Part shown: one piece after another, positions 10,401-18,593 of the stretch
Numbering within the stretch: position 1 is the first letter of the stretch
Layout of the letters: each line of letters starts with the position of its first letter
NCBI RefSeq assembly: GCF_963677575.1
Contig: NZ_OY782038.1
Location: forward strand, 496,001-560,000
From: an uncultured Draconibacterium sp.
GTDB lineage: Bacteria; Bacteroidota; Bacteroidia; Bacteroidales; Prolixibacteraceae
Reading direction: 5' to 3'
DNA: 64,000 bases
Program-made: the position numbers and the translations under genes
Notes under the pieces: generated by a model
What the model saw: only the letters and a program-made list of their open reading frames with translations
What the model was told of the DNA's origin: nothing
Databases searched by the model: none

Positions 10401-13155
10401 CCTGTCCTTTTACTCCTTCAACTCTTAGCTCTTCATTAAAAATTGTTCCATCATTCCCCCCCTTTGAATCAATTGTTGTTGTACCTGAAGTTTCTTCAAA
10501 CCTGTACTCTGAATAGGAAGACTCTACTTCTAAAGTAATTGTAGTTGTTGCACTTGCAAAAGAAGAAACATTCGCTTCGGCATCTTTTACCCAGGCATAA
10601 AGAGTGTGAGTGCCACTCTCGCTAAAAACATACGAAGTTGGAACTGACATAATCCAATTACTACCATCGGTAGGCTCTTCAGAAGAAGTACTTAACAGGT
10701 AACCGATTGCATCCCCGTCAACAGTAAACGAAGTAACTGGGACCGTTAAAGATGAGGAGCTTGAGGGAATCGTAAAAGATGTAATACTCGGTGTTTCCCC
10801 CACAATTGGAGGAGTGCTATCAACAACACCTGTTAAATTTATCGTAATGATAGCAGAAGCTGATACTGGTTCAGTGGCATTATCAGTAACTGTAACAACC
10901 AAATCTACAGTTCTATCGGATGTTTCGTAAATAGTTGTAGCAGCATATATTACTCCGTTTGTTGCATCAATATAAAACAATCCATCCTCGTTTCCTCCTG
11001 TAATTTCGTAGGTAAGCATCTGGTCCAAATCTGGATCACTGGCAACTACTTGTGCAATGAATTCATCCTTTGCCTTATCTCCTATAATTCCAAACGACTG
11101 ATCATTGATCTCGGGCTTTTGATTACTACTTCCGGTTGTGGCAGTTTTAATAAGTATTATTGATGTAAATGGTTCTAAGGTCAGATTACCTGAAACATTG
11201 TTCCCATCAATATTACGATATATATTATTCCCAAGCGAGATTGTCTTCGTCTCTTTTGTATCGTTATAGAATAATACTTCCGTTTCATTGGTGCCCATTG
11301 GAGAGACATCAATTGTAGAGTTTGAATCCTGTCCAGTTTTTGATTTCCAAGTGCCAAAATCGTAATAACTTGTGTTATAATCAAAGATAGTTAAGGAATT
11401 GTAGTGATTTATATATCTGTTATTATTAAAAACAGATTTTGTTGAACTACTACGCCTTACCAGCATTTGATTAGGCTTATAATTGTCTTGATCTTCATTC
11501 AAAACGTAAATAATATTGCCATCTATTGTGTTAGTTCCATGTTCCCCACTTATTAAAACACCATATCGTGCATTAAGTACTGTATTACCTTTAACCACTG
11601 AATTTGCATTATCGTGCAAGAATATACCACTATTCGAACAATGTGCAACCGTATTATTTTCTACCGTTACACCCTCTGCTGCTTCATCAACATATATACC
11701 TTCTCCATAAGATACATTTGATGTGTATCCTTCTTTTGGACCATGTACATTTAAAACAATATTATATCTAACCACAGTACCGATGGTTCCAGGTAGTGAA
11801 TGATTGGACCATGCCCCATAAATACCACCTCCATCTCCTTTCCACATACATGCGTGGTTTATAAAATTATATTCAACGAGATTTTTAGGTTTAGAAAAAT
11901 AAATTCCATGATACGCAGTTTCAGCAATTCGATTGTAGCGTACTATATTATTCCCCTCAGCACCTGCAATATATATCCCCCCTCCATAATTATCATTACC
12001 GGTACCAGATATTCCAATATTTTCAAATAGAGCAATTTTAGATATGTCATTATCGGTTATGGTTGAATAATTTATCCTGATATTCATACCATAATGATTG
12101 GCGCCTGTAATCGAATTATTTGTAATGATCATGTATTTTGATTCACTAACATCATAAATACCATACCCGTCAGGATATGAGATATCATTATTATCGATGC
12201 TTACATGGTTAGTACTACTTAGACTAATCCCTTTACTTGAATGTTGTAAAAGATCTAAATCTGTTACATTAACATAGCTTTTGCTATTTATAGTTATGCC
12301 ATTGCTATAAACTGATCCTCGAATCTTGTAATTTAATGGTGAATCGCTATCATTCATCCACAGATAAACAATATTATTTACATCATCATAATACCATTCT
12401 CCAGGAGAATCAAGAAATTCTAACTTATTCATCAGGAAGAAGCCTTCTCCTACATTTAAATCATATCTTGGAGCTCCATCCAGTGTTATCGTTTGTGAAC
12501 TTGAAGATGTAACAATTTGTGAAGCTGCAGTCCATGCTCTTGTTCTACCAAACCATGTTGCTCCTTCATAATTTATTCCACTTTTCAAGGTATTAGATGT
12601 AAACTGGGTTGAACTTTGAACCGAACTAATATCCAAATAACCTTCATTCGGATAACGCGCAACATTCATTTTTAAATTATCTGCAAACACTTGGTTAATT
12701 GAAGAATTAAATGATGCTTTATAAATATTACCAGAATGTTGCGTCCAGCCCGTAATTTCTTCAGAACCATAAATCTTTGGTTTTTCACCTGATCCATAAG
12801 CCCCATAAATAATTGGACTTCCTGCACTTCCTGAAGAAGTAACTGTTATAGTTCCTGACCACTCATCACCTCTTTTAAATAAGATCTGGTCGCCCGGACT
12901 GAAAGAAGTACTACTAACCTTCGACAATGTTTTCCATGCCTGATTTTCGCTGGTTCCAGTATTTGCATCATTTCCAGATGCGCTTACATAATACACTGTT
13001 GCATTACTAACATTTACCAGTAATACAAAAAACATCAAAAAAAGATACCTTGTATCTCTCTTTACATTTAGTTTTCTCCCCACAAATCTTTTAACACTCT
13101 TGTTAAAATCCCACATACTAAAATAATTCACGATAATTTGCACTAGCGTCCACAT
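7438..13155 (-). CDS. Giant secreted modular protein: beta-helix, cadherin-like, LamG, repeats, T9SS sorting domain
   Basis: This 1905-residue protein has a signal sequence at about residues 36-52 (YLFLMFFVLLVNVSNA). The order then is: a right-handed parallel beta-helix of the pectate-lyase-like type (about 53-670, starting YYVSASGNDANTGTS); a cadherin-like module (about 677-775, with DPDLDQ); an Ig-like segment; a LamG/concanavalin-like domain (about 882-1085); three 95-residue repeats (about 1092-1380); two related beta-sandwich modules starting near 1386 and 1706 (IGDEIA, GDICVGA); and a type IX sorting domain (MYPNPA near 1831, ending in KLIKN). It is probably exported through the outer membrane and surface-attached or released, with a polysaccharide-binding or -cleaving role. 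No catalytic residues could be assigned. The start could also be the ATG at 13116. Confidence 0.9.
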   Translation of the reverse strand: MWTLVQIIVNYFSMWDFNKSVKRFVGRKLNVKRDTRYLFLMFFVLLVNVSNATVYYVSASGNDANTGTSENQAWKTLSKVSSTSFSPGDQILFKRGDEWSGTITVTSSGSAGSPIIYGAYGSGEKPKIYGSEEITGWTQHSGNIYKASFNSSINQVFADNLKMNVARYPNEGYLDISSVQSSTQFTSNTLKSGINYEGATWFGRTRAWTAASQIVTSSSSQTITLDGAPRYDLNVGEGFFLMNKLEFLDSPGEWYYDDVNNIVYLWMNDSDSPLNYKIRGSVYSNGITINSKSYVNVTDLDLLQHSSKGISLSSTNHVSIDNNDISYPDGYGIYDVSESKYMIITNNSITGANHYGMNIRINYSTITDNDISKIALFENIGISGTGNDNYGGGIYIAGAEGNNIVRYNRIAETAYHGIYFSKPKNLVEYNFINHACMWKGDGGGIYGAWSNHSLPGTIGTVVRYNIVLNVHGPKEGYTSNVSYGEGIYVDEAAEGVTVENNTVAHCSNSGIFLHDNANSVVKGNTVLNARYGVLISGEHGTNTIDGNIIYVLNEDQDNYKPNQMLVRRSSSTKSVFNNNRYINHYNSLTIFDYNTSYYDFGTWKSKTGQDSNSTIDVSPMGTNETEVLFYNDTKETKTISLGNNIYRNIDGNNVSGNLTLEPFTSIILIKTATTGSSNQKPEINDQSFGIIGDKAKDEFIAQVVASDPDLDQMLTYEITGGNEDGLFYIDATNGVIYAATTIYETSDRTVDLVVTVTDNATEPVSASAIITINLTGVVDSTPPIVGETPSITSFTIPSSSSSLTVPVTSFTVDGDAIGYLLSTSSEEPTDGSNWIMSVPTSYVFSESGTHTLYAWVKDAEANVSSFASATTTITLEVESSYSEYRFEETSGTTTIDSKGGNDGTIFNEELRVEGVKGQGLQFTGNGYVSMGQCFGGNVIDGVTMSVWIKPTSTSGNHQGIIMHGGPNDDTFALYINPETKAIAFKTTATTSEWSTVEGINELWDGQWHHVVVTYNGTEKMIFLDAEEIFTVSASGNIESGEGYNLYIGAGRDFETPTLKYEGYLDEVRVYNYGLNSSEVDEIYNSVVSYNDTVYATEEISICEGESYNDWTSAGEYQRVLQSITGGDSIVTTYLTVNPVYEIIENIVIQAGEDYNGWTASGEYVRTLSTKMGCDSTITTILSVEEKPIYTTEEISICEGESYNDWTSAGEYQRVLQSITGGDSIVNTYLTVNPVYEIIENIVIQAGEDYNGWTASGEYVRTLSTKMGCDSTITTILSVEEKSAHEPDPIYTTEEISICEGESYNDLTSAGEYERVLQSTTGGDSIVTTYLTVNPVYNLVENIVIPAGEDYNGWTTSGEYVRNFTTVLGCDSTITTMLIVEEDARHFVPVWYGENGQNHMTFVVTEALVDNAKLGIGDEIAVFDNDICVGSVVLTSSIDIDDENSYVFISASQETGDLNGFTDGNEVIFKIWDSKEQVEKVANNVIYHDDLPEWIISGKFESKGTSVVEIGYIYEEPIVTQTIQLEQGWNIFSTAVVPDDPNMEVIHSVLVDNKDLFKVQNEEGKTYEKIRSAWINNIGDIKQTEGYRIRVKSACNIDITGTQVSLPMNINLKAGSNLISFSYDGSVDAMQVIQPLIDAGALEKVQDQKGNSIEYWGAEIGWLNGIGNFIVGQGYQVQVNSDVVLTIGDMYEKSVSINEYPETVHFQPEFQGNGSNHMNINLFGFDESHLTIGDEIAAYDGDICVGATTITASNFGEKAVSINASSTDKGESNGFIEDNNIELKFWDSESNEVTDFNLSVVNGELTYSMHSSIFIKFEDQLLDGENESFSIDMYPNPAINNVNVRFSQIPESDAQLLLLDMNGKQLQSRQVQSTLETLDISSYPTGIYFIKTIVGDFIKTNKLIKN
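9019..9882 (-). repeat. Three tandem ~285-bp coding repeats inside the giant secreted protein
   Basis: Three consecutive units begin near 9019, 9319 and 9604 and encode near-identical 95-residue blocks (EISICEGESYNDW ... GCDSTITT). The last two units are almost identical in DNA. The first-listed unit (C-terminal in the protein) has diverged and is set off by a 15-base insertion (residues AHEPD). Each unit is itself two related ~45-residue halves, one with the motif ICEGESYNDW and one with IQAGEDYNGW. Confidence 0.93.
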
Positions 13156-13889
13156 TTTATTAGCAACTTAAATAGGTTTGTAAATTCTGTACAAATATAT
13201 GCCAAATGCAAAACAAAAAATAAGCTGTATTCCATCTGTGGACTCCACAACAATTATCTCTCATAAAATTTAGATTTCATTAAATTTATGTTAATACATG
13301 CAATAAAGATTAAATTTATTGATAATTATTTGAATTTTCCAATATGCGATTTTCGGGTAAATGATAGACATTTAATTCACTTCTTCTTATTTACTAACAA
13401 TCCATGATATCTCGATTTTCAGAATACGTTTATTAGTAATTAGAATTTTCTAAATAGATTATTAACTTATATATAGCGGTAATTAGCCCAACAATCATCC
13501 AGATTAACAAAATATTATAAGTTAAGAAAATATCAAAATACACAATTTATAATGTTTTTAAATAACAATTTCTAAATATCTCGGATATTTTGAATAATTT
13601 AAGCTACTCTACCGTGAATATTACTGAGCCAAACTCAGTCTTTTTGTCAGTTAATACGAGGCTCGTTTACTTAATTCATTAAGATTACCTTCAAGCATTT
13701 TTAACGTATAATACGTATACAATCCAAAACAATTATATAATTAACGAAATTTGTCAATCTTTAGATAACCACGATTGGTTTATATTTCAATTATTATTTT
13801 TGAAATATATTTTGCTCTATAAATTTATACATCATGATACAAGCTGCATTATTTCACTAATCATATAACAAATATTGAGTCGATTTATA
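13156..13889. other. Long AT-rich non-coding stretch between divergent genes
   Basis: About 730 bases with no credible gene. Besides the -7 element at 13192, it holds a small hairpin at 13623-13639 (ACTGAG, loop, CTCAGT) followed by five T on the + strand. That could end a short + strand transcript, though no gene for one is visible. The rest is AT-rich sequence without recognised structure. Confidence 0.5.
13192..13199 (-). promoter_or_regulatory. Candidate -7 element for the giant secreted protein
   Basis: Read on the - strand the bases are TATATTTG, an exact match to the Bacteroidota -7 consensus TAnnTTTG. It lies 37 bases before the start codon at 13155. No clear -33 TTG is seen at the right distance. 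Confidence 0.4.
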
Positions 13890-14072
13890 ATGGGAGATTT
13901 AAAAAATACCTGCTTTGTTTGTAAGAAACCAATCGCTTCTGATAATTCGGAAATAAATATGACCGTGAATTTGCCGGTTTGTAAGGATTGTAAAGGAACT
14001 GATGCAGAGAAAAAGGCAGAAAAAGAAGCTCTCGACAGTTTGGCCGACGGTTTTGTTTGCGGCTGCATATAA
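13890..14072 (+). CDS. Small cysteine-rich protein with two CxxC knuckles
   Basis: The 60-residue protein starts at the ATG at 13890 (MGDLKNT); the upstream TTG at 13875 is less likely. CFVCKKP and VCKDCKG give two CxxC pairs 24 residues apart, suited to one zinc ion, and the chain ends FVCGCI. The middle is an acidic/basic helix (AEKKAEKEALDSL). I do not recognise the family. The spacing of the CxxC pairs looks like a small treble-clef or zinc-ribbon protein. Its stop codon abuts the A-run of the terminator that serves the opposite-strand gene. It is transcribed divergently from the giant protein. Confidence 0.6.
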   Translation: MGDLKNTCFVCKKPIASDNSEINMTVNLPVCKDCKGTDAEKKAEKEALDSLADGFVCGCI

Positions 14073-14095
14073 AAAAACCGCGATCGCTCGCGGTT
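14070..14095 (-). terminator. Intrinsic terminator after secreted paralogue 1
   Basis: An 8-bp GC-rich stem (14076-14083 with 14088-14095, loop TCGC) is followed on the - strand by a run of T (the A-run at 14070-14077). It lies 38 bases past the stop of the - strand gene and overlaps the end of the small CxxC gene. Confidence 0.82.
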
Positions 14096-14132
14096 CCTTC
14101 AAAATTGCTTTCTATGAAATAAAATTTGCTGT

Positions 14133-14603
14133 TTAATTCAAAAGATGTGTGTAACCATCGTTAATCAGGTCGGGCAAATAACTTGCAATTAATCCCAGTG
14201 CAGTTGCATCATCAACCTTATTAGGAGTGATAATACGTTGGTTTTCCATTTCTTCCTGACTAATAACGGCTCTTGAAATTCTTTTCGGCACATCGCTCCA
14301 TGCTCTTCTGGTTTCTTTAGCCCCAAATCCTTCGCTGGTTGAAGCGTAGCTAACCTGGAAATGTTTTGAATGTACAACATACTCAACACCTTCAAGTGTT
14401 TTACGTTTTACAACTGTAACAGGATCTTCTTCTGCGCTATAACTTACCGTCCAAAGTGCTTTTACCGATTTTCCCATGTAAAGATTATCGACTTCTTCAA
14501 TTTCGAACGATTTAAATTGGGTACGTACTCCAGTTGCTGATGCACTAACTGAAACGAATAAGAATGCTAAAACTAAAACGGATAATAAATTTACTTTTTT
14601 CAT
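14133..14603 (-). CDS. Secreted protein of unknown family, tandem paralogue 1
   Basis: Starting at MKKVNLL (14603) gives 156 residues with a signal peptide (about 1-24, ending ASATG). A longer frame runs to 14687, but its extra 28 residues are cysteine-rich and lack export features. The mature protein is about 130 residues: VRTQFKSFEIE, LYMGKSVKALWTVSY, VTVVKRKTLEG, EGFGAKETRRAW, and a conserved end NKVDDATALGLIASYLPDL. It is the same length as, and clearly homologous to, the next gene on the strand (15000-15470). I recognise no family. A periplasmic or surface role is likely from the signal peptide; nothing points to an enzyme. Confidence 0.82.
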   Translation of the reverse strand: MKKVNLLSVLVLAFLFVSVSASATGVRTQFKSFEIEEVDNLYMGKSVKALWTVSYSAEEDPVTVVKRKTLEGVEYVVHSKHFQVSYASTSEGFGAKETRRAWSDVPKRISRAVISQEEMENQRIITPNKVDDATALGLIASYLPDLINDGYTHLLN

Positions 14604-14999
14604 GACTCTAAATTTTTGTTTTCTGACTGTAATTGTTTTCGTAATTATTTGTACTCTAGAGACGCATGAATTACATTTTGGTGACATCCAAAAGCCTTGC
14701 TGTAAAACAGATTCCGTTTACAGAAAAAGATTGCTTTTTACATATTGATAGTTTTTTCCCTATTTTATTTTCAATTTAAATCTAAAGGACATGTTCATAC
14801 TTTATTCTCAAATTATTTTTAAAGAAAAGCAACTACCGTTACTCCAGGGCTAAAAATATTTCTGTCGGCGAACGACAGATTTTATCGACGAAATTTTTGT
14901 GCTTTTTTAGTATTATTCCTCTTTAACCGGAAACAAAAAAAAGCCACCCGTTAACGGATGGCTTTCGAATTAAAATTACTTCTATTCTATTTATAGCGA
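14604..14999. other. Spacer between the two secreted paralogues
   Basis: About 400 bases. It holds a perfect 7-bp hairpin at 14861-14879 (TCTGTCG, loop GCGAA, CGACAGA) followed by TTTTA on the + strand, and the terminator at 14934-14964. The rest is AT-rich with no coding sign. The presence of a terminator and fresh spacer shows each paralogue has its own transcript. Confidence 0.5.
14934..14964 (-). terminator. Intrinsic terminator after secreted paralogue 2
   Basis: A stem pairing 14942-14950 with 14955-14963 (one G-T pair) is followed on the - strand by a run of eight T. It lies about 36 bases past the stop of 15470-15000. Confidence 0.82.
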
Positions 15000-15470
15000 T
15001 TAATTGAGTAAGTGCGTATATCCATCATTTAATAAGTCAGGAAGGTAGCTGGCAATCAATCCTAAAGCCATTTTATCATCCACCTTGTTTGGCGAGATAA
15101 TCTCCTGATTTTTCAATTCGTTTTGATTGATAACTGCATGGTTAATTTTGTTATTTACGTTACACCATGATTTACGAACTTGTTTTGCACCAAAACCCGC
15201 TGCAGAAGCTACGTATCGAACAGAAAAGAACTCTGAACTTACCACATATTCAGTTCCCTCCATTGTGTTTCTTTTAACTACTGTAACCGGTTTTTCCGAG
15301 TTGTCGTAACTTAAGGTCCAAATTGCATCAACCTTTTTGCCCATATACAAATCATCTACCAGGGTAAATTCAAATTCATTAAATTCGGTACGTATTCCGG
15401 TAGCATTGACAACAGAAGTGGCCATTACTAAAAATGTAACAATTGCGATTATAAAATTTACTTTTCTCAT
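15000..15470 (-). CDS. Secreted protein of unknown family, tandem paralogue 2
   Basis: The protein has 156 residues with a signal peptide (MRKVNFIIAIVTFLVMATSVVNA). It aligns without gaps with the protein at 14133-14603: shared blocks include LYMGKKVDAIWTLSY, PVTVVKRNTMEGTEYVV, GFGAKQVRKSW and the last 26 residues almost unchanged (LGLIASYLPDLLNDGYTHLLN). The strong conservation of the C-terminal third suggests it carries the function. Each copy has its own terminator, so they look like separate units that arose by duplication and may be regulated differently. No domain family is recognised. Confidence 0.85.
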   Translation of the reverse strand: MRKVNFIIAIVTFLVMATSVVNATGIRTEFNEFEFTLVDDLYMGKKVDAIWTLSYDNSEKPVTVVKRNTMEGTEYVVSSEFFSVRYVASAAGFGAKQVRKSWCNVNNKINHAVINQNELKNQEIISPNKVDDKMALGLIASYLPDLLNDGYTHLLN

Positions 15471-15854
15471 GACATTAAAATTTAAGGTTCAACTCTAAAC
15501 TTTGTTATTGTTTAATTTTCGTGCAAATGACGCATATTTTTTAATGCTGCAACAAGAAAAACTAATGCTCTAAAACACATTCTAAGCGCCATTAGAACGT
15601 TGAAGATAAAAGACTTTAAGCGAAAACAACTTTTCCCTTACACTCTTATTTTTCGAATTAGCAAAAAGGATAAAAAATTGACAGAAAACCATATTTTTGC
15701 TTACACTTTTAAAACTTGAAAAAGTTTATCTTTAATACTAAAAGAGCATATTTTATCAAAAATGCCCATGAAACACAGGCCAAAAGGCGGAAATAATAAA
15801 ATGAAAGCAACAACCGCCAGTTGGCGAATATTTAAAACAAACAATAAATGGCCT
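15471..15854. other. AT-rich divergent intergenic region
   Basis: About 380 bases between the - strand paralogue and the + strand nitroreductase. A longer nitroreductase frame opens at 15762, but the 31 extra residues do not resemble the family. No terminator or clear promoter match was found. Confidence 0.4.
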
Positions 15855-16373
15855 ATGAATTTGTCAGATATTATTAAAAACCGTTATTCTGTAAGAAACT
15901 ATAAAGACACCAAAGTAGAAAAGGAACTACTTTTAAAAATAATGGAGGCCGGCAGATTAGCTCCGTCGGCGGTTAATTTTCAGCCTTGGCACTTTATTGT
16001 AGTGCAAGACAAAGAAATCCTGACACAGTTATACAATTGTTACGATCGCAGCTGGTTTCGTTCAGCGCCGGTAATTATTGTGGCTTGTGCCGATCATTCT
16101 CAATCGTGGAAACGGGCTTCGGATGGAAAAGATTCGGCCGATATAGACCTGGCAATTGCAATCGACCATATTACATTAAAAGCCACCGAATTAGGTTTGG
16201 GAACCTGCTGGGTATGTAATTTCGATGTTAACGCCTGTTCCGAGGTATTACAACTTCCGCATAATATCGAGCCTATTGCAATGATTCCGGTTGGTTACCC
16301 AAGCAGCAAAAGACCCGACAAGAAGCGCAAACCGATTGAAGAAATCGTTCATTTCGACCGCTTTACCCCCTAG
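15855..16373 (+). CDS. Nitroreductase-family flavoprotein
   Basis: Starting at MNLSDIIKNRYSVRNYKD (15855) gives 172 residues, the usual size of the short nitroreductases. The frame is open from 15762, but those residues are unlike the family. The N-terminal RYSVRNY (FMN phosphate contact), EAGRLAPSAVNFQPWHF and the late LGLGTCWVCNF segment are family hallmarks. Members are FMN-dependent NAD(P)H oxidoreductases that reduce nitro groups, quinones or flavin-like substrates; the natural substrate is not predictable here. The gene runs convergent with the aminotransferase and their 3' ends overlap by 11 bases, so no terminator separates them. Confidence 0.88.
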   Translation: MNLSDIIKNRYSVRNYKDTKVEKELLLKIMEAGRLAPSAVNFQPWHFIVVQDKEILTQLYNCYDRSWFRSAPVIIVACADHSQSWKRASDGKDSADIDLAIAIDHITLKATELGLGTCWVCNFDVNACSEVLQLPHNIEPIAMIPVGYPSSKRPDKKRKPIEEIVHFDRFTP

Positions 16374-17520
16374 GGAAACTGTGATATTTTGTCAGGTAGT
16401 CCTGCAGACGATTCATACCTTCCTCGATATTCTCGATTGAGTTGGCATACGAGAAACGCAGAAATCCTTCGCCGTTATCGCCAAAATCAATTCCCGGAGT
16501 TACGCCAACATGCGCTTTTTCCAAAATATCGAAAGCCAGCTTGTAACTATCGGTTGAAAGATGTTTGGCATTTACCATTACATAGAAGGCTCCTGTGGGC
16601 TTCACTTTTATATCGAAACCCAATTCTGCTAAGCGATCGATCAAGTACCGGCGTCTTTTATCGTAGGTTAAACGCATTTCTTCAACTTCAGCTCCTGCAT
16701 TTTTTAAGGCTTCAATTCCGGCGCGTTGCGTGGTTGAACCCGCACAAATAAATAGATTTTGCTGCATTTTCTGCATACACCGCACATATTCTTGCGGAGC
16801 TATTACATAGCCCAACCGAAGCCCCGTCATGGCATAACGTTTCGAAAATCCGTTTAACACAAAGGCTTTGTCGGTTACCTCTAGAATTGAATGAGCACGA
16901 TCTTCGTAAACCAAACCGTGATAGATTTCATCGGATACAATTGGAATATCAAAGGTTGTCAGATCTTTCATCAATTCAACCGACAAAAGGTTCCCGGTTG
17001 GATTCATGGGACTGTTTATCATTATTGCACGCGTTCTGTCGGTTATGCGCTTTTTAATTTCCTCGTACCGATACTGAAAACCGTCCTCCTCGTAAACCGG
17101 CACTTTTATTGCTTTTGCACCAATAAAGCGTATGAAATTTTCGTAGCAGGCATAGCCCGGGTCGGAAATGATCACTTCATCGCCGGCATCACACAACACA
17201 CCCAGCGTTAACAAAATGGCAGGAGAACTCCCCGATGTTACAATAATCTGCTCGGGCAAAACCGAAACATTGTATTCCTCTTTGCACTTCTTAGCAATTT
17301 GCTTGCGTAGTTCCGGATCACCAAGGCTGTGCGTATAATGCGTTCGGCCTTCATCAAAAGCTTTTTGTTCGGCAACCGACACACATTTTGGAACATTAAA
17401 ATCGGGTTCACCCACTTCGAGGTGAATCACATTAATCCCCTGCTGCTCCATTTCGGCAGCTTTTTCCAGAACCTCCATTACAATAAACGGGGTAATTTTC
17501 TTAGCCTTTTGTGCAATCAT
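16363..17520 (-). CDS. PLP-dependent aminotransferase, class I/II
   Basis: The 385-residue protein follows the fold-type I pattern: HLEVGEPDF near residue 34, the YTHSLGDPELR substrate segment, SGSSPAILL, NSPMNPTGN, SDEIYHGLVY, and the PLP-binding lysine K227 in NGFSKRYAMTGLRLGY, with RFSYANS near the end. Close relatives act on aspartate, alanine or aromatic amino acids, and the substrate cannot be fixed from sequence alone. The coding ends of this gene and the nitroreductase overlap. A SIS-domain gene follows upstream on the same strand, 60 bases away, so co-transcription is possible. Confidence 0.93.
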   Translation of the reverse strand: MIAQKAKKITPFIVMEVLEKAAEMEQQGINVIHLEVGEPDFNVPKCVSVAEQKAFDEGRTHYTHSLGDPELRKQIAKKCKEEYNVSVLPEQIIVTSGSSPAILLTLGVLCDAGDEVIISDPGYACYENFIRFIGAKAIKVPVYEEDGFQYRYEEIKKRITDRTRAIMINSPMNPTGNLLSVELMKDLTTFDIPIVSDEIYHGLVYEDRAHSILEVTDKAFVLNGFSKRYAMTGLRLGYVIAPQEYVRCMQKMQQNLFICAGSTTQRAGIEALKNAGAEVEEMRLTYDKRRRYLIDRLAELGFDIKVKPTGAFYVMVNAKHLSTDSYKLAFDILEKAHVGVTPGIDFGDNGEGFLRFSYANSIENIEEGMNRLQDYLTKYHSFPRG

Positions 17521-17580
17521 TAAAATCGGAATTTGGTTTTGGGGCTAATTTAATCAATAAGCAAACCGGCAACAATGGCT

Positions 17581-18516
17581 TTACTCATAATTTTTATCGA
17601 TGGTAACTTTGCTTACCACTTTATTGCCCACCTGAAAAAGTGTTTTAACCTTTAGTTTTTGCGACAAATACTCGGCAGCGAAATAAAACGGCACCGGCAA
17701 AGTAACCGGACTAAAAATGCTTTCCACATATTTATTCGATAATTCGTAGGTTTCGGCACCAGCGATATTCACTTTTTTGAGCAGTCTTTTGGTACGGTTA
17801 TACTCCCTCCCTTCGTGGTTTATAGCAATAACCATCGAATCTTTGGCGGTTTCAATAAATCCGTGTTCGTACTGCGATACCGACATACTTAAAACCGGCA
17901 TTCGCATCACCTGGCTCAACACAAGTGCAGCCACATTGGCAGTGGCAACATTTGGTCCGTTACCAAGAATATACAAACAACAGCGTTTTTTCCGCTGCGT
18001 TTTCGAGTATATTCTTGCACCAATATCGGTGCCTAATGTTTCAAATTCTGTCTGATGTTTTTTTAGTGCTTCAACCGCATCAACCGGATCAAAACCAAAT
18101 CCCAGGTACAATACCAACAAAGTATTAATGTATGTTTTTGTGACAATATGATCTTCAACTCCTGAATACAACAGCACCCTCTTTGAACAGTTTGGGTGAT
18201 TTCCCAAAGGACTGTTTTCGTCGTTTACAATTGCGATGAACGACTTAAAATAGTCGGCACACCAGATAGTTTCGGAACTTTGTCCCGATTGCGATATAAG
18301 CACCCCTTTATCAGGCTCTTTATATTTTAGCAGGTAATTAAAATATTCGGCTGCTTTTTCAGGGAAAAAGTTTATTCCCATAAAACGAAAAGCTTTTGTT
18401 GCGATATGCGAAGCCCCCATACCAATGTAAGGCACCTCCTCCGGCAATATCAATCCCTTATTCTTTTTATAACACAGCTCTGCCCTGTACGGTATTTCAA
18501 AAACTTCATTTTTCAT
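17581..18516 (-). CDS. SIS-domain sugar isomerase/deglycase-like protein
   Basis: The 311-residue protein has two SIS (sugar isomerase) halves: the first around residues 30-150 with the phosphosugar-binding LISQSGQSSET motif, the second around 160-300 with ILGNGPNVATANVAAL and SVSQYEHGF. The layout is that of the GlmS isomerase domain, AgaS and FrlB. These act on amino sugars or cleave phosphorylated fructosamines. The next gene upstream on the strand is a fructosamine kinase, 77 bases away. That makes a deglycase acting on the kinase product an attractive but unproved reading. A general amino-sugar isomerase is the alternative. Confidence 0.85.
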   Translation of the reverse strand: MKNEVFEIPYRAELCYKKNKGLILPEEVPYIGMGASHIATKAFRFMGINFFPEKAAEYFNYLLKYKEPDKGVLISQSGQSSETIWCADYFKSFIAIVNDENSPLGNHPNCSKRVLLYSGVEDHIVTKTYINTLLVLYLGFGFDPVDAVEALKKHQTEFETLGTDIGARIYSKTQRKKRCCLYILGNGPNVATANVAALVLSQVMRMPVLSMSVSQYEHGFIETAKDSMVIAINHEGREYNRTKRLLKKVNIAGAETYELSNKYVESIFSPVTLPVPFYFAAEYLSQKLKVKTLFQVGNKVVSKVTIDKNYE

Positions 18517-18593
18517 CGCTGTAACCTTTTGTATTATAACTATAAGTTACAAAAACAAAACGTACAAATACAAGTAATTGCGCGAAAAGAAGT

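Noticed and set aside
13875..13889. TTG start for the small CxxC protein
   Set aside because: An ATG 15 bases downstream gives a better start without the five unsupported residues.
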